Shown: one piece after another, positions 1-10,489 of the stretch
How the letters are laid out: each line of letters begins with the position of its first letter
Position numbering within the stretch: position 1 is the stretch's first letter
NCBI GenBank assembly: GCA_024752435.1
Contig: CP103037.1
Span: forward strand, 992,001-1,056,000
From: Allantophomopsis cytisporea
Lineage: Eukaryota; Ascomycota; Leotiomycetes; Phacidiales; Phacidiaceae
DNA length: 64,000 nucleotides
Reading direction: 5' to 3'
Notes under the pieces: model-generated
What the model was told of the DNA's origin: nothing
The model's database searches: none
The model's input: only the letters and a program-made list of their open reading frames with translations
Position numbers and translations under genes: made by a program

Positions 1-701
1 TGCAAATGTACGCATCGAGGATGAGCGTGCTCTTGCAGCATACCAGCAAGAACTTGCGCATGCAGAACATATGAAGAAGAGGAACAAGATGATTGGGAAA
101 TATCACAAAGTCAGGTTCTTTGGTAAGAACATACATAAATTCATAGAGATCTTTGCTAACAATTTCTTTCTCTCTAGAGCGTGTAAAGGCAACAAAGGTC
201 CTGAAGAAACTTCGCAAGCGTCTCTTGGAAACGGAATCGACAGAAGAAGTTGAGGCTTTAAAGCAGCAGATGCACATTTCCGAAGTCGATCTCAACTACG
301 CACAATACTATCCATTGGACGAACCATACATCAGTCTGTTTGCCAAATCTGCTGATGGAGAAGAGAAAGATGAAGCTACATTGCAGGATATCAGCAAAAA
401 ACCTCCAATGTGGGCTGAGGTAGAGAGGAGAATGGAGGCAGGAACTTTGGATCAGCTTCGCAATGGTCAAAGATTCCCATCTGCCGAGGTGTCACATACG
501 AAGAAGGCTGTCCCCAAGATTTCAGCTACCAAGAAGGCACCAACAACTAAAAAGGATAATGCTAACTTTGCGCCAACGAAGCCGGCGCCAATACCTTCAT
601 CTAGAAGACTTCGCCGGCAAGCAGAGAGAGAGGGGGCAGCTGTGGAAGCACAGAAGAAGGAAGAGGAAAATGATAGTGACGGCGGTTTCTTCGAGGAGTA
701 A
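1..701 (+). CDS. EFG1: rRNA-processing protein EFG1 (3' part)
   Basis: Partial: the 5' end lies off the window. Exons 1..122 and 178..701, joined across a 55-bp intron (123..177) with GTAAGA donor, GCTAAC branch point and TAG acceptor. The joined frame reads a helical, highly charged segment with the family signature KYHKVRFFERVKATKVLKKL spanning the splice junction, then a helix ending near KPPMWAEVERR, then a lysine/alanine-rich disordered tail ending GGFFEE. In yeast Efg1 (the nucleolar protein, not the Candida morphogenesis factor of the same name) acts in early cleavage of the 35S pre-rRNA for 18S rRNA release in the nucleolus. The KxxVRFFERxKA block is what identifies it; the missing N-terminus should be short. 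It converges with RER1 1.2 kb downstream. Identification is from motif memory, fairly secure. Confidence 0.88.
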
Positions 702-1915
702 TTATTACGATGGACTGGAAAAGCATTATTGGAGTTCGGATGGTAGCGTTATGATACCCGCGGCCGGGATAAAGATGAGCTATATCATGGGGAAAGTAAT
801 TGAAATATTATATCCCGATTCAAAATATCTTTTGTGGATTGTTTTTGTTTTTTGAATTCGGCATATGGTAAAACATCTTGCATCGGAATTAGCCTCGGCA
901 CTGCTCTCTTCCTACGTGATCTATCTGCTATTACTAAGAGCAATGAGCACCGTAAGGGAAAGGGGGCATATTCGGAGTATGACTAGACAGGTGAGTATAC
1001 TCACTTTCTTACCATCTAACTGTGACGCCTGCCCTACCCGTCTCACCGGAAATTTCACTTATATGGATTTCTAAAAGGTGTCCGATAGGCCCTATTAAGA
1101 TTATTGGATGCAAATTACAACAGATAATCAAGCTTATCTTCTGACAGTGTAGTTGCTCTTTTCTTCTTCTCTTTACAAGATATGTAGTTGCAGTATGAAG
1201 AGGTGCAACTGCATTAAACACATAATTCGACAAATGCACATGGCTTATCGTTACTTTTATCGCAGGAGTGGGTTGGCACATACCTAAGCACTGAAGGTAC
1301 CTTGCAAACAAGAGCATGTGCGCTATACCCTTGAAACCCAGAGGCCCTAAGGTAAAGATATGAAACACCCATGGATCTCTTATGAATAGTAAATCATGAG
1401 TATATATTCTTTCATGCTATGGGCATCCTGGTTCTAAGGGAATAACTTGAGTGCATTGCTCATTACCTTTTTAACTAAATAAATAAAATGAAAGGTAAAG
1501 GCACTGAGTGTATGGCGCAGGCACTGAGCACACCACTTATTGAGTACTGAACGCACTACTGACTAGGCAATGAGTGCGCCATAGAAGGACACATGCACTG
1601 TCACCCACTTTTGATATTTTAAGACAATTTTGCATTATTTTAGGTATTCTGAGGAAGATAGGGTAGCTACAAATCCCGAATGTAGTCTTATACGATTGTA
1701 GAAGGAGAAGCTTGACAATGCCATGCCAATATCCATGCAGTATCATCTACATTCTATCATTGAAGGGCAATGGGAGTAACGCCACTAGCTTCTATGCTCC
1801 ATTAAAACAAAACTGTTGCTTTTATACATATTGACTTGCGCCGATAACTAAGTCATGATATCATGAGAATATGCCAACGCAAGATCTCCATCCTGCTACT
1901 ATCCTTGTAGGACTT
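702..1915. other. Convergent intergenic region EFG1/RER1
   Basis: About 1.2 kb between two gene 3' ends. Open frames here are short and have no recognisable protein signature. The only structure I see is a 9-bp inverted repeat (see 1511-1583) inside a patch with several near-copies of GCACTGAG. Expected to hold both 3' UTRs. Confidence 0.6.
1511..1583. repeat. Short inverted repeat, 55-bp loop
   Basis: TATGGCGCA at 1511-1519 is matched by its reverse complement TGCGCCATA at 1575-1583. The intervening sequence contains GCACTGAG and GTACTGAA variants. Could be chance; no element boundaries or target duplication are visible. Confidence 0.35.
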
Positions 1916-2670
1916 TCAAGTACTGTTCTTTGAGTACTTGGCCTTGCCGAATGAGAATGGAACATAACGGTACTTGATCATATGTTGAATTTGGCGTCTC
2001 ACTACGTTTTGTTAGTGTTGTCCAGAATGAAGCAGATTAGGCAACTTACTCGTCAAGCAGAAGAGAATCAACCAGTAGACAACCAAGACTGGCCAGAATA
2101 CAGGTACATCGAAGATAGAGAACCATGTGCAGACAAATCCAATAGCAATCGCGCGGGTGGCTGAGTACCAGAACTTGAACTCGGGAAGGCGTCTAATAAA
2201 AGGTCTGAACTCCTCATCCGCCTTGGTTGGGAGTCCACCAGCAGAGCCATCCTCCATATCGTTGTCTATAGCTTCATTGGAAGGGTCGAATTTCGGTTGC
2301 AAGAAGGCGAGAAAGAGGTTGAGAAGATAGATCCCAAGAGAGTATGCCACTATATCATGTTAACTATGAACTCGAGCTTTTCGAATTTTGCACCTACCAA
2401 TGTACCAGCCCTGAGCGACAAAGATTCTTATAAAGAAGATAGCTAGAAGCGTTCCTGTTCCAAGCCATCTGAAAGGCGTATAGGGAGTAGACTTATCGAG
2501 CCATGCTTGGTATTGCTGCGCAAGTTTAAGTCAGTACCGATTCATAAGGAGCAGTGCAATGGATAAATATGGAATAACTGTTCGCGCAAGACACAACTTA
2601 CTCTCTGGAACCTCGAAGTCTGGGCGCTGAAAGCCGCGTAAGGGGTCTGTTCGGGCTCGACAGAATCCAT
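1916..2670 (-). CDS. RER1: RER1 Golgi-to-ER retrieval receptor
   Basis: Four exons on the minus strand: 2670..2602, 2515..2398, 2349..2050, 2001..1916 (190 codons), with introns of 86, 48 and 48 bp. All junctions restore the family frame: FQR/QYQAWLDKSTPYTPFRW, then WYI/VAYSLGIYLLNLFLAF, then FCLT/MRRQIQHMIKYRYVPF, ending FGKAKYSKNST. Length equals the usual ~190 aa. Four hydrophobic segments form the W-shaped topology of RER1, which sits in cis-Golgi membranes and returns escaped ER membrane proteins through COPI. The WLDKSTPYT and LAFLQPKFDPS blocks are diagnostic. Start ATG at 2670 opens MDSVEPEQTPYAAF. Divergent from the acid phosphatase gene, 419 bp apart. Confidence 0.96.
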
Positions 2671-3089
2671 TGTTGTGAGTTTGCGGGTTTGGGGTTCGTT
2701 CAAACTGCGGACTTGGAGATATGAAGGGCGAGAATTTGGGTGTAAATTGAATTGTTGAGGTATGCGACGCGGATTCTGGAGAACAATTGAAGGTTCACTG
2801 TCCCTGCCACCTGTTTCTAAGAAAGTATAAGCGCAAGCGCAAGCGCCACTTGCAGCCGCTATCCTCTTAAGTACTTGTACAACCGGGAGACTCAAAATCA
2901 CTAAGGCAGTACATAATGTCTGGTACTACGTAGAATCACAATACCCTGTACATAATAGCCAATCACGAAACATTGTAATGTTTAGCATAATAGAACATCA
3001 CAACAACATGCTCTTCTCATTCAATCTTTCTTGATACATAGAACCCACTAACGTATCTATTCATTATCTCATTGGTTTCAAGACGTCCA
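2671..3089. other. Divergent upstream region RER1 / acid phosphatase
   Basis: Holds the RER1 promoter and possibly a missed first exon of the phosphatase gene (see findings). No clear TATA box or repeat was recognised. Confidence 0.5.
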
Positions 3090-4677
3090 ATGAAGGCACA
3101 GAGAGAGGCTCTCTCTTGGGTTGTTGCCACTATGGCTTCGAGAATTGGAGTATTGGGTGATACTTTGTACTCTCAAAACACATTCTCTACGGCCTCAAAT
3201 TCGACCATTGACCTAGCTTGGTACCCTCCAAACGCCACACAGATTAATAACTTGACAACAGCCGTTGATTCTACTGGAGCCTATGGATTTATTTACAATA
3301 ACTCTTATCCAACCGATACACCATATGGAACCTATAATTGGTGTAATATGCCTCATGTTCGCAGGCAGGAATATCTAAAGGCTTCGGATGAGTACAAATT
3401 ACAATACGTTGAATTGGTGAGTAGATCAGATTTCAAGAGACATGAATCTAAACATCCAACAGATTCATAGGCATCATAAGAGAACTGTCTACGCTTCCAA
3501 TTCTTTTCCTGTGGAGTCTTATGGTTGGGATTGTGATGACACCCAGCTGTTCTATTACGGACAACCAACAGTAGGCAATATCTCTGCACATGGCTACTGG
3601 AACATTTATCAATCCAATGTGAATCCTTTCACACCCTCCGGATTTATCGGCAGCTGTCAATTTCCTCAACTCACTGCGGGAGGACTGGATGATTCGCACC
3701 AGCATGGCTTGGACTTGTACGGCGTCTACCATGGCCTTCTCCATTTCCTGCCAGACACTCTGTCCACTAACGTCTCCTTCCGGGTAACCAACAATCAAAT
3801 CACTAGCCAGGTGGCTGGCATGGTAATTAACGGAATGTATGACACTAAAGCCTCGATATCTCTCAAAGTCCAGCCCACAGGAGTTGATAGCCTTGAGCCC
3901 CAGTACACTTGCACCGCAGGCTCCGCTCTCTTCACTGACGAACAAGGCACAAACCCCAACTGGACTGCTCACCTCACAGCCTCTCAACCTCTCTACGATA
4001 TCCTCGACAACATCTCTGGTGTTTCACCCACAGACTCGGGCTTCCACGCCAGTTGGGACCACTACTATGATAACTTGTCCGCGCGCCAATGTCATGGGAA
4101 ACCGCTCCCTTGCAAGCTCGTTGATAACGTGAATTCGACGACGTGTGTATCTCAGGCCAATGCTGATGCTGTTTATCGACTCGGAAATTGGGAATACTCG
4201 TATATCTACCGTGATGCGCCACAGAGCCTGGCTGCTAGCACAGCGTCATATGGTGTTTGGCTTGCGGAGTTGGTGCGCAATATTAGAGATAGGATCGAGG
4301 GTAAGAGTGGGGTCTTTTATAGACATAACGTTGCGCACGATGGTAGCGTTTCTAGGTTGTTGAGTATTCTACAGGTCGATGTTATGGTTTGGCCTGGGAT
4401 GGGATCTGGTTTGTATTCCTTTTCATTATGATCTAATTATTTATGGTCGTTTGATCGTGATGCTGATATTGTGGCAGAGGTTGTCTTCGAAGTCTTTGAG
4501 AAGAAATCTGAGTACTTTTTGAGAGTCCTATGGGGAGGTCAGATTCTGAGGAGTTCAAATCCGATGCTTGGACTTATAGATATGATACCTCTAGATACAG
4601 CATTTGCTTATTTCGATGGCTTGGTCGGTGTAGATGCGTCGCTCATACTGGGGAAGTGCAGTGCTAGTACCTTTTGA
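3090..4677 (+). CDS. Histidine acid phosphatase family protein
   Basis: Exons 3090..3416, 3463..4408, 4478..4677 (490 aa from the first in-frame ATG); introns of 46 and 69 bp. Branch-2 histidine phosphatase fold: the active-site loop reads IHRHHKRTVYASN (catalytic His about residue 113; the usual RHGxR is here RHHKR), straddling the first intron, and the acid/base dipeptide is in NVAHDGSVSRL (His401-Asp402). Many N-x-S/T sites suggest a secreted or vacuolar glycoprotein. Family members hydrolyse phosphomonoesters, including phytate for some; the substrate here cannot be told. The N-terminus is uncertain: the open frame extends upstream without an ATG, another ATG lies at 3132, and neither start gives a good signal peptide, so a short first exon may be missing. 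Confidence 0.85.
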
Positions 4678-5817
4678 TAAGGTATAAGCTAGGGCATAAA
4701 TAGAGAGCTACACTGGTCAACATATCACGATCAATCGCTAAATACTGACAGATTATGAGATTGTCGAAGCATATGGTAAACAGATCTTGACACGGAGTCA
4801 GTTTCTTCTCCTAACCTGATCATCGGATTTGTATGGAATGCATTTTCAAGTGACTTGGCAGAAGTTCAAGTGCTTATGTGACATTATACAAGCACGTAGT
4901 TTGTAAGAAGGTACTAAAAGTCTAATCTCAGCTCTCCTCTCAGCCTGTCATACTGTCGTGATCATATACGTATAACCTATATCATCTTATCTTACAAAAT
5001 CCCCACTTAAAAGTCCGTAAGTTTTATATTGTGTCACCAATCACCTTTTTTTTTCCCCCTCCCGAAATTCTCCACCTCAAAGGCTCATTCTTTGGTCCTT
5101 GAGCTTCTCCACTCTTAGGATTGACATCACTTTGGCTTGCTGATTGTGTCCGAGAAATAGCAACAAAACAGGGGGAGATATCGAGTTGGCAATCTAGAAG
5201 GCATCCTCATCTGATATGTAAGTTTTACTATAGTTATGAAGGTTTGACTGTAGTTGCTGTCAAAGAGAACAAGGTTCTTTGTTATTTTGTGATGGTGGTG
5301 ATAGCGGATAGTATCGGAGCAAAGGCAAAGCTCACCGTTATTGGAATGGTGGCTAGGCTGGCTTTTATTTTATTTTATTTTATTTTATTATATTTTATTA
5401 TTTTTTTTATTTTTTCCTTGACCAAGTATGATAAATTAATAAGCAATGAGTCAATTAAATAAGAGAAGAATGAAGAGGAGAACATGTGTAGATATTTTTG
5501 CAATAGCAATTGTGAAGCCGACATCAAGTAGAAATATCTATGTATGCTCCGAACCGAATTCCTGCTTTCTTCCGACGATTCGTCCACGCTTTCACAGGCC
5601 TAAGGTATTCATCATCCACTTGCTGTCAGGTACGGACCGAGGTAAGGAAAGTACCATCAATCTAGAATCATCGGATTTATCATTGCATATGCCACACTTT
5701 ATTTTTGTACATACAAATCGATTTGAGCAGTCTCCACATCGGACCCCCACCGTTGACTAGCTATCTTACATCTCTTACCCAGCAGCTAGACAGCGAAACC
5801 CCCCTGAGCTCTTCTCA
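4678..5817. other. Intergenic, upstream of thioesterase
   Basis: 1.1 kb between tandem genes. It holds a pyrimidine run near 5046-5064 and the TTTTA microsatellite at 5363-5410. The last 100 bp are CT-rich, as in many fungal core promoters. No gene seen. Confidence 0.55.
5363..5410. repeat. (TTTTA)n microsatellite
   Basis: Uninterrupted TTTTA units for about 35 bp, then degenerate TA-rich copies. It lies 400 bp upstream of the thioesterase start. Confidence 0.9.
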
Positions 5818-6784
5818 ATGTCAATGTTACGGCCTCTAGGTACGCGCTTAGGCGTGCCTTCTCTTCAGTTGTCAAAACATTTAAATCACCCTCTATACCG
5901 CTCAAGAACGCATCTTTCGCGCCGGACTTTCACTTCTACTCCTCGCTCTCTCGCTGCTATTCCTGGTAAGATTCTGTTGTACTCAGTCTACCTTGCTACC
6001 GTATATTAGCTGGGAAAGAAAATTGACTAATCATGTTATTCAAGCTGCCGCTGTCCCTCCTTCACCGCAGCCTCGATCCCGATTCGGAAGATTTCTTTCC
6101 GTCGTTGCCATCGCCATCGTATTTACAAGTGCCGGATTCGTTATGGCAACTGTGCCCGCGTTCAAGGTCGCCAATGATCTACTCAACCCTCCTTCCGATG
6201 AGGAAACCCTCTCGATGTATACCCCAGAAGATGATGTGGCGCGTGAAATTGAGGACTTTATCAACAATCATCCACTGGCTAAAGAAATGAGATCGAAACC
6301 GGAATTCTCGGAATCAAGACCACATCTCAAGATCCCAGAGTCGCAACGAGGACACAACCTGACAGGAGGAACACTTATGGGTCCTGGAAGAGTCGTTGTC
6401 CCACCATTCACTTGGAGCGAAAAGGGTGGAAAGTCCCTTGTGTCTATTTCTTATTTAGGATCCGATCTCTGTGGGCATCCCGGCATTGTTCATGGCGGCT
6501 TCCTAGCTACTATGTTGGACGAGGGACTGGCAAGGACCTGTTTTGCAGCATTGCCAAATAAAATTGGTATGACTGCCAACTTGAACATCAACTACAGAGC
6601 GCCAGCGCAGGCGAATAAATTTGTTGTCCTCCGGGCGAAAACCACCAAAGTAGAGGGACGAAAGGCTTGGGTAGAAGGCCATATTGAGACCCTTGTCGGC
6701 GAGGGGGAGAAGCCAGTTGTTCTCGTCGAAGCATCTGCTCTCTTTATTGAGCCACGACAAGCAGCGGTTCGTTTCTCTCCTTGA
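5818..6784 (+). CDS. Mitochondrial hotdog-fold thioesterase family protein
   Basis: Two exons, 5818..5965 and 6045..6784 (295 aa), intron 79 bp. Residues 1-50 are Arg/Ser-rich without acidic residues, like a mitochondrial presequence; a hydrophobic segment follows at about 62-83 (VVAIAIVFTSAGFVMA), suggesting inner-membrane anchoring. The C-terminal half carries the PaaI/4HBT hotdog signature GIVHGGFLATMLDEG (HGG at about 199-201) followed by NINYRAPA and an extended beta sheet. Such proteins hydrolyse acyl-CoA thioesters (THEM4-like family). Start: ATG at 5818, with an alternative at 5824 giving the same leader. Substrate unknown. Confidence 0.85.
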
Positions 6785-8119
6785 GAAGTCCTACAGTATG
6801 GCTTACTAATATATGTTTAGACAATGGCTCGCGTATATCCCGTTTCGTAGAACAAGCTTACGATCTGACAACTTAGAAACTAGTGTGTATATACTTGTAC
6901 AATAATTGGAGATGGATGAAGAGATAGAATTCTACGATAGAGATAGACGATCTACTGTCAGATGGATCATTGTAATCTGGAATTCGTATTTCCAATGGTA
7001 GAACATTAAGAGTTGTAGCTTCTTATCTGAGAAGGATCAATTACATAGCTATGCTATCACTCTTCTATGCAATCCCTAGTCTGTGAATAAACAAGGTTGA
7101 ATCCGTTGGCAAACAATGGATGGCCCCAATGCATTGAGAATATATCTGGAGTTGAATCTATTGTAGCACGCTGAGAACAAGAAAATTATTCTCTATAGTA
7201 TATCGTTTTGGTTGGCATATGTTAAGCCGCACCTCATGTACCCAATCAACCACTTGGTCAGAGTATGCAATTACCTGATTTCGTGTGATTATCACGATCT
7301 CGCTGTGATTGTTACTAAGTGCGCGCTTTATCAGCCTTTGAGCATAAACTCGACGACGATCAACAGGGAATTCGAGACACGAGGTTCTGATAATCCAATT
7401 GAGACCTGTACGTGCTCGTTATCAACGAGCCTTCACAATTTATCACAGCATTATCACAACGCCATAGAACGGGCGACGATATATATCTTTTATGCGGTGA
7501 GAGGAGAGTGTATTGGAGACGTCTATTTTTGATAGCCAACGACCCCCGGTAAATACTTTTCACTCCCATCAGCCCAGCGCTTACAGCAAAGTCTAATCTG
7601 CCAATCAAGACGATCGAAAGTCGAGGATCCCTTCAACCCTTGTCATTTCTCACCCTCCTCCCCTCATCTTTCTGCCATTCAATTGCGTTGCTTCGATATT
7701 GCCTCGCATGTCTCTGCGTCTTTCTACCCTTCTCTGCAAACCTCTACCACAGTCCTCAATCTCATCCGGCGCTACTGCATCGCCCATGCATCTTCCCACC
7801 AGCCTTTCACAGTGATACCTTACCAATGCCATCAAATCATCTATGGACAATCACTTGCATACCCCAGTCTTCTTTTCCCGATCCTCAAGTATGCTCTGGA
7901 CACTCCCAAGGTCCCTCTCATACCTTTCGCCAATCACACTACAGATACTGCCAAAGGTCACACTATCACGATGCAGCCCAAAAGAGCATATACCTATATA
8001 CAGCGCTTCGTCCACGACGTCGCCGCAGATCTCCATCTCCATGCTGCCTTTCATTCAATATACGTTTCGCACCTCGTTGCAAGATTTCCTTTTCGCGACG
8101 TTGATGGTCCAGCAACATA
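6785..8119. other. Intergenic / long leader upstream of proline-rich membrane protein
   Basis: 1.3 kb. The left part holds a degenerate dispersed repeat (6803-6927). The right 480 bp is pyrimidine-rich and open in several frames at once, which I read as composition rather than coding; it probably contains the 5' leader of the next gene, including a short upstream ORF at 7971-8120. Confidence 0.5.
6803..6927 (+). repeat. Degenerate dispersed repeat, copy A
   Basis: About 125 bp similar to 12631-12756 on the same strand. Shared blocks include GACAATGGCTCG, CTTAGAAACTA and TGTGTATATAC in the same order and spacing, with scattered substitutions and small indels. It starts about 18 bp after the thioesterase stop codon. 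No terminal inverted repeat or target duplication is visible. Confidence 0.65.
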
Positions 8120-8120
8120 A
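7971..8120 (+). promoter_or_regulatory. Possible upstream ORF overlapping main start
   Basis: A 49-codon ORF begins with ATG at 7971 and its TAA (8118-8120) overlaps the A of the downstream ATG at 8120, giving TAATG. If the transcript starts upstream of 7971, this would place termination directly on the main start. Whether it is transcribed cannot be seen from sequence. Confidence 0.3.
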
Positions 8121-9598
8121 TGCTGATGCTGGGTGAACTCTCCACCACCACTATATTTGTACTACTCTTCGCCCACCACAGTACTGCCTTATTCTTGAAG
8201 CCAAGAAGTAACCCATTGAACATCGATTGGGATCCCGCTCCTTCTCCTGAAGACGGCCCTCCATTATCTGCGGGAGCCTCGAGGAACAAAGACTTGCTGC
8301 CGGCACAGATCAGTGGTATCATCGGGTCATACGTCTTCGTTGTCGCCATCGTATGCGTCTCCCTTATCCTCATCGGACGACGATTGAGACTTAAAAGTCA
8401 ACGATCTATTGGAGCTTTAGATGTTGAAATGGTAGAGTCTGTCGTCGGCGCCAACCAGATTTATCCTACTCCAACATCTCCTGTCCCTGGTGGACAACGC
8501 AACTTCTCCTGGCCGTCACCTGAGAAAACAGATCGAAACCCATATATATTTCCCAATTTTAATCCAAATCAGCCACCACCTGCAAACGACTCTTTTGTTG
8601 ATAACAGAGTCATGGAGGCAGACCGAGAAATGATGCAGCGGGATTTGGAGGATATCTACGCACATGTTATGAAGCATGAGGAAGCCAAGGCAGCGGGTAT
8701 CAAACTGAAAGATAGCCCAATGCCAGCTCCGATTAACACTCAAGTTGGCCCACATAGGGATCCAGTGAGGGCGCCTCTCCCCTCCCCAGTACCAGCACCA
8801 GCACCACAAAGACAGAGCGCTCTCTCGAAAAAATCCGAGAAAAAGAAGCCAGGCGCCATTGATGTTGAAAAGGCCTCATCGGAAAAATCCCAGAGCCGTA
8901 CCTCAGCTTTAATCTCAGCTTTGCGATCACCACGTCGTAAAGGACTTCGAGGTATATCAATCTCATCGCCGATTCCAACTCCTCTCTCAGACGCCTTCCC
9001 TACCAACGTCTCTGACGAGGAGCCTTTATCACCACGATACTATGCACCTCCACCACCTCCACCGGTGCCCACTTCTCAAACACAATTCCCACATGAACGC
9101 AACCAGTTTAACGATCCCTCTCCTACATCTCCAAACCGAAGCATAGCTTCCAACCTGGCCATCCACGCACCTCCCTCTCATCGGTACAACACCTCACAAG
9201 CCTCCTCAATCAATTCTCATGAACCTGTTTCCGCTCAATCGGCTACCTCTCAGACTCCACTTTACCCGACCTCTAACAATAACAACTCAGCTACCAACTC
9301 AAGTCGTGCCCTACCCTTCCGCGCTTTTGAACCTCCTGCTTCGTCTCCAACTGCCTCAAACATCACTAAAACTACGGTCTTAGAGCGCACCACGCCTTTG
9401 AGTCCGAGCGGTTTGAAGACGCCTTGGACTGCAGGTGCTGTGCCGTATAGTCCATATATGCCATTCACGCCGGTCATGCCTATTACGCCTAGACTCGTTA
9501 CGAAGGAGGATCGGAAGAGGCAGAAGAAGGAAAGAGGACGGGGACCAGTGCTTGAACTTATTCAGAGTGATGAAGAGTTATGGGATAGTGGTTATTAA
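8120..9598 (+). CDS. Proline-rich single-pass membrane protein, unknown function
   Basis: Single exon, 492 aa. Residues 1-23 look like a signal peptide (TIFVLLFAHHSTA), then a short extracellular segment rich in Pro and Ser, a clear transmembrane helix at about 64-86 followed by RRLRLK (positive-inside, so type I topology), and about 400 cytosolic residues that are disordered: proline runs (one of seven), Ser/Thr-Pro sites and a basic patch KSEKKK. It ends with an acidic block around SDEELWDSGY. I recognise the general architecture of fungal single-TM proteins with long cytosolic tails but no named family. Possible roles such as wall or polarity sensing are speculation. A second ATG lies two codons downstream at 8126. 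Confidence 0.75.
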   Translation: MLMLGELSTTTIFVLLFAHHSTALFLKPRSNPLNIDWDPAPSPEDGPPLSAGASRNKDLLPAQISGIIGSYVFVVAIVCVSLILIGRRLRLKSQRSIGALDVEMVESVVGANQIYPTPTSPVPGGQRNFSWPSPEKTDRNPYIFPNFNPNQPPPANDSFVDNRVMEADREMMQRDLEDIYAHVMKHEEAKAAGIKLKDSPMPAPINTQVGPHRDPVRAPLPSPVPAPAPQRQSALSKKSEKKKPGAIDVEKASSEKSQSRTSALISALRSPRRKGLRGISISSPIPTPLSDAFPTNVSDEEPLSPRYYAPPPPPPVPTSQTQFPHERNQFNDPSPTSPNRSIASNLAIHAPPSHRYNTSQASSINSHEPVSAQSATSQTPLYPTSNNNNSATNSSRALPFRAFEPPASSPTASNITKTTVLERTTPLSPSGLKTPWTAGAVPYSPYMPFTPVMPITPRLVTKEDRKRQKKERGRGPVLELIQSDEELWDSGY

Positions 9599-10489
9599 TT
9601 CTTATGATGGGAGGTGTTTTGATTTCCGATGGTGATTTTGAATATAGGATTCGGCTGCTTTTATGGCTTAGGAGTGAGACTCAATTCGTATTTTTATGTG
9701 AGACGGCTGAGCTACTATCTTTTTGAGTTTATTTTTGTTTTTAAGATACTGTGAATATGAAGATTGAATCAAACCACAATTTAGTATTCGCTGAGATCTT
9801 ATCATGCCATTTAAGCAAGTGTATTTCATACCATGCATTGGGTAATGAATGGGAAGATGTAAACGTCTTTAATTATAACAGAGATAAACGGTTCAGAGAG
9901 TATATTCAAGATAATTCACTTCAATAATGATTATATATAAATTATATACGCTCCTCAGCCATAGAGACTCATCTAATGTTTTTTTATCGCCGAATAATGT
10001 CTAGATAGAACCTGTACTTCGAGAAAACGACCAGATATAGAGACACCATCAGTTTTTCGCAAAAGACAAATTCATCAGATAGACTTCATAGTGGTTCCGG
10101 ATGATCGGTGCTGATACATACATGCATAAAAATAGGTAAGGTATAATTAGAGAGTGTTGACATTCGTTCCCGCCATTCCAGAAAGTTCCAAAAAGGGACC
10201 TTACCAATCCCGCCGTGCTGATAGACAAGGCTGATTAGCTCTGGGTAATGGGGACCAACGAAACAATCATGAGCGCAACACTTCCTCATCTCACACCCTC
10301 ATATTCCGAGATCCGTTTCTTTACAGCGTGCTTTATTTTCTCTTAGCATTTGCGTCATCGAATTTATCATACGCGTTCTCTTTACTTTGAGAAATACCTC
10401 AACGAGGCTGAGAATAGGAGCTACCCCACACAACACGCGGATCGCAAAGTCCATTCCACACATAGCTCCTAGGAATCGCCAGGTGTAAG
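9599..10489. other. Intergenic between tandem genes
   Basis: 0.9 kb, AT-rich on the left. It contains the 3' UTR of the membrane protein gene and the promoter of the CHIP-like gene. No repeats or gene signatures seen. Confidence 0.55.

Noticed and set aside
7640..8104. Three overlapping open frames of 97-154 codons
   Set aside because: All three frames of the same strand are open at once because the stretch is pyrimidine-rich; products have no domain and the longer ones lack an ATG start. Treated as a leader.
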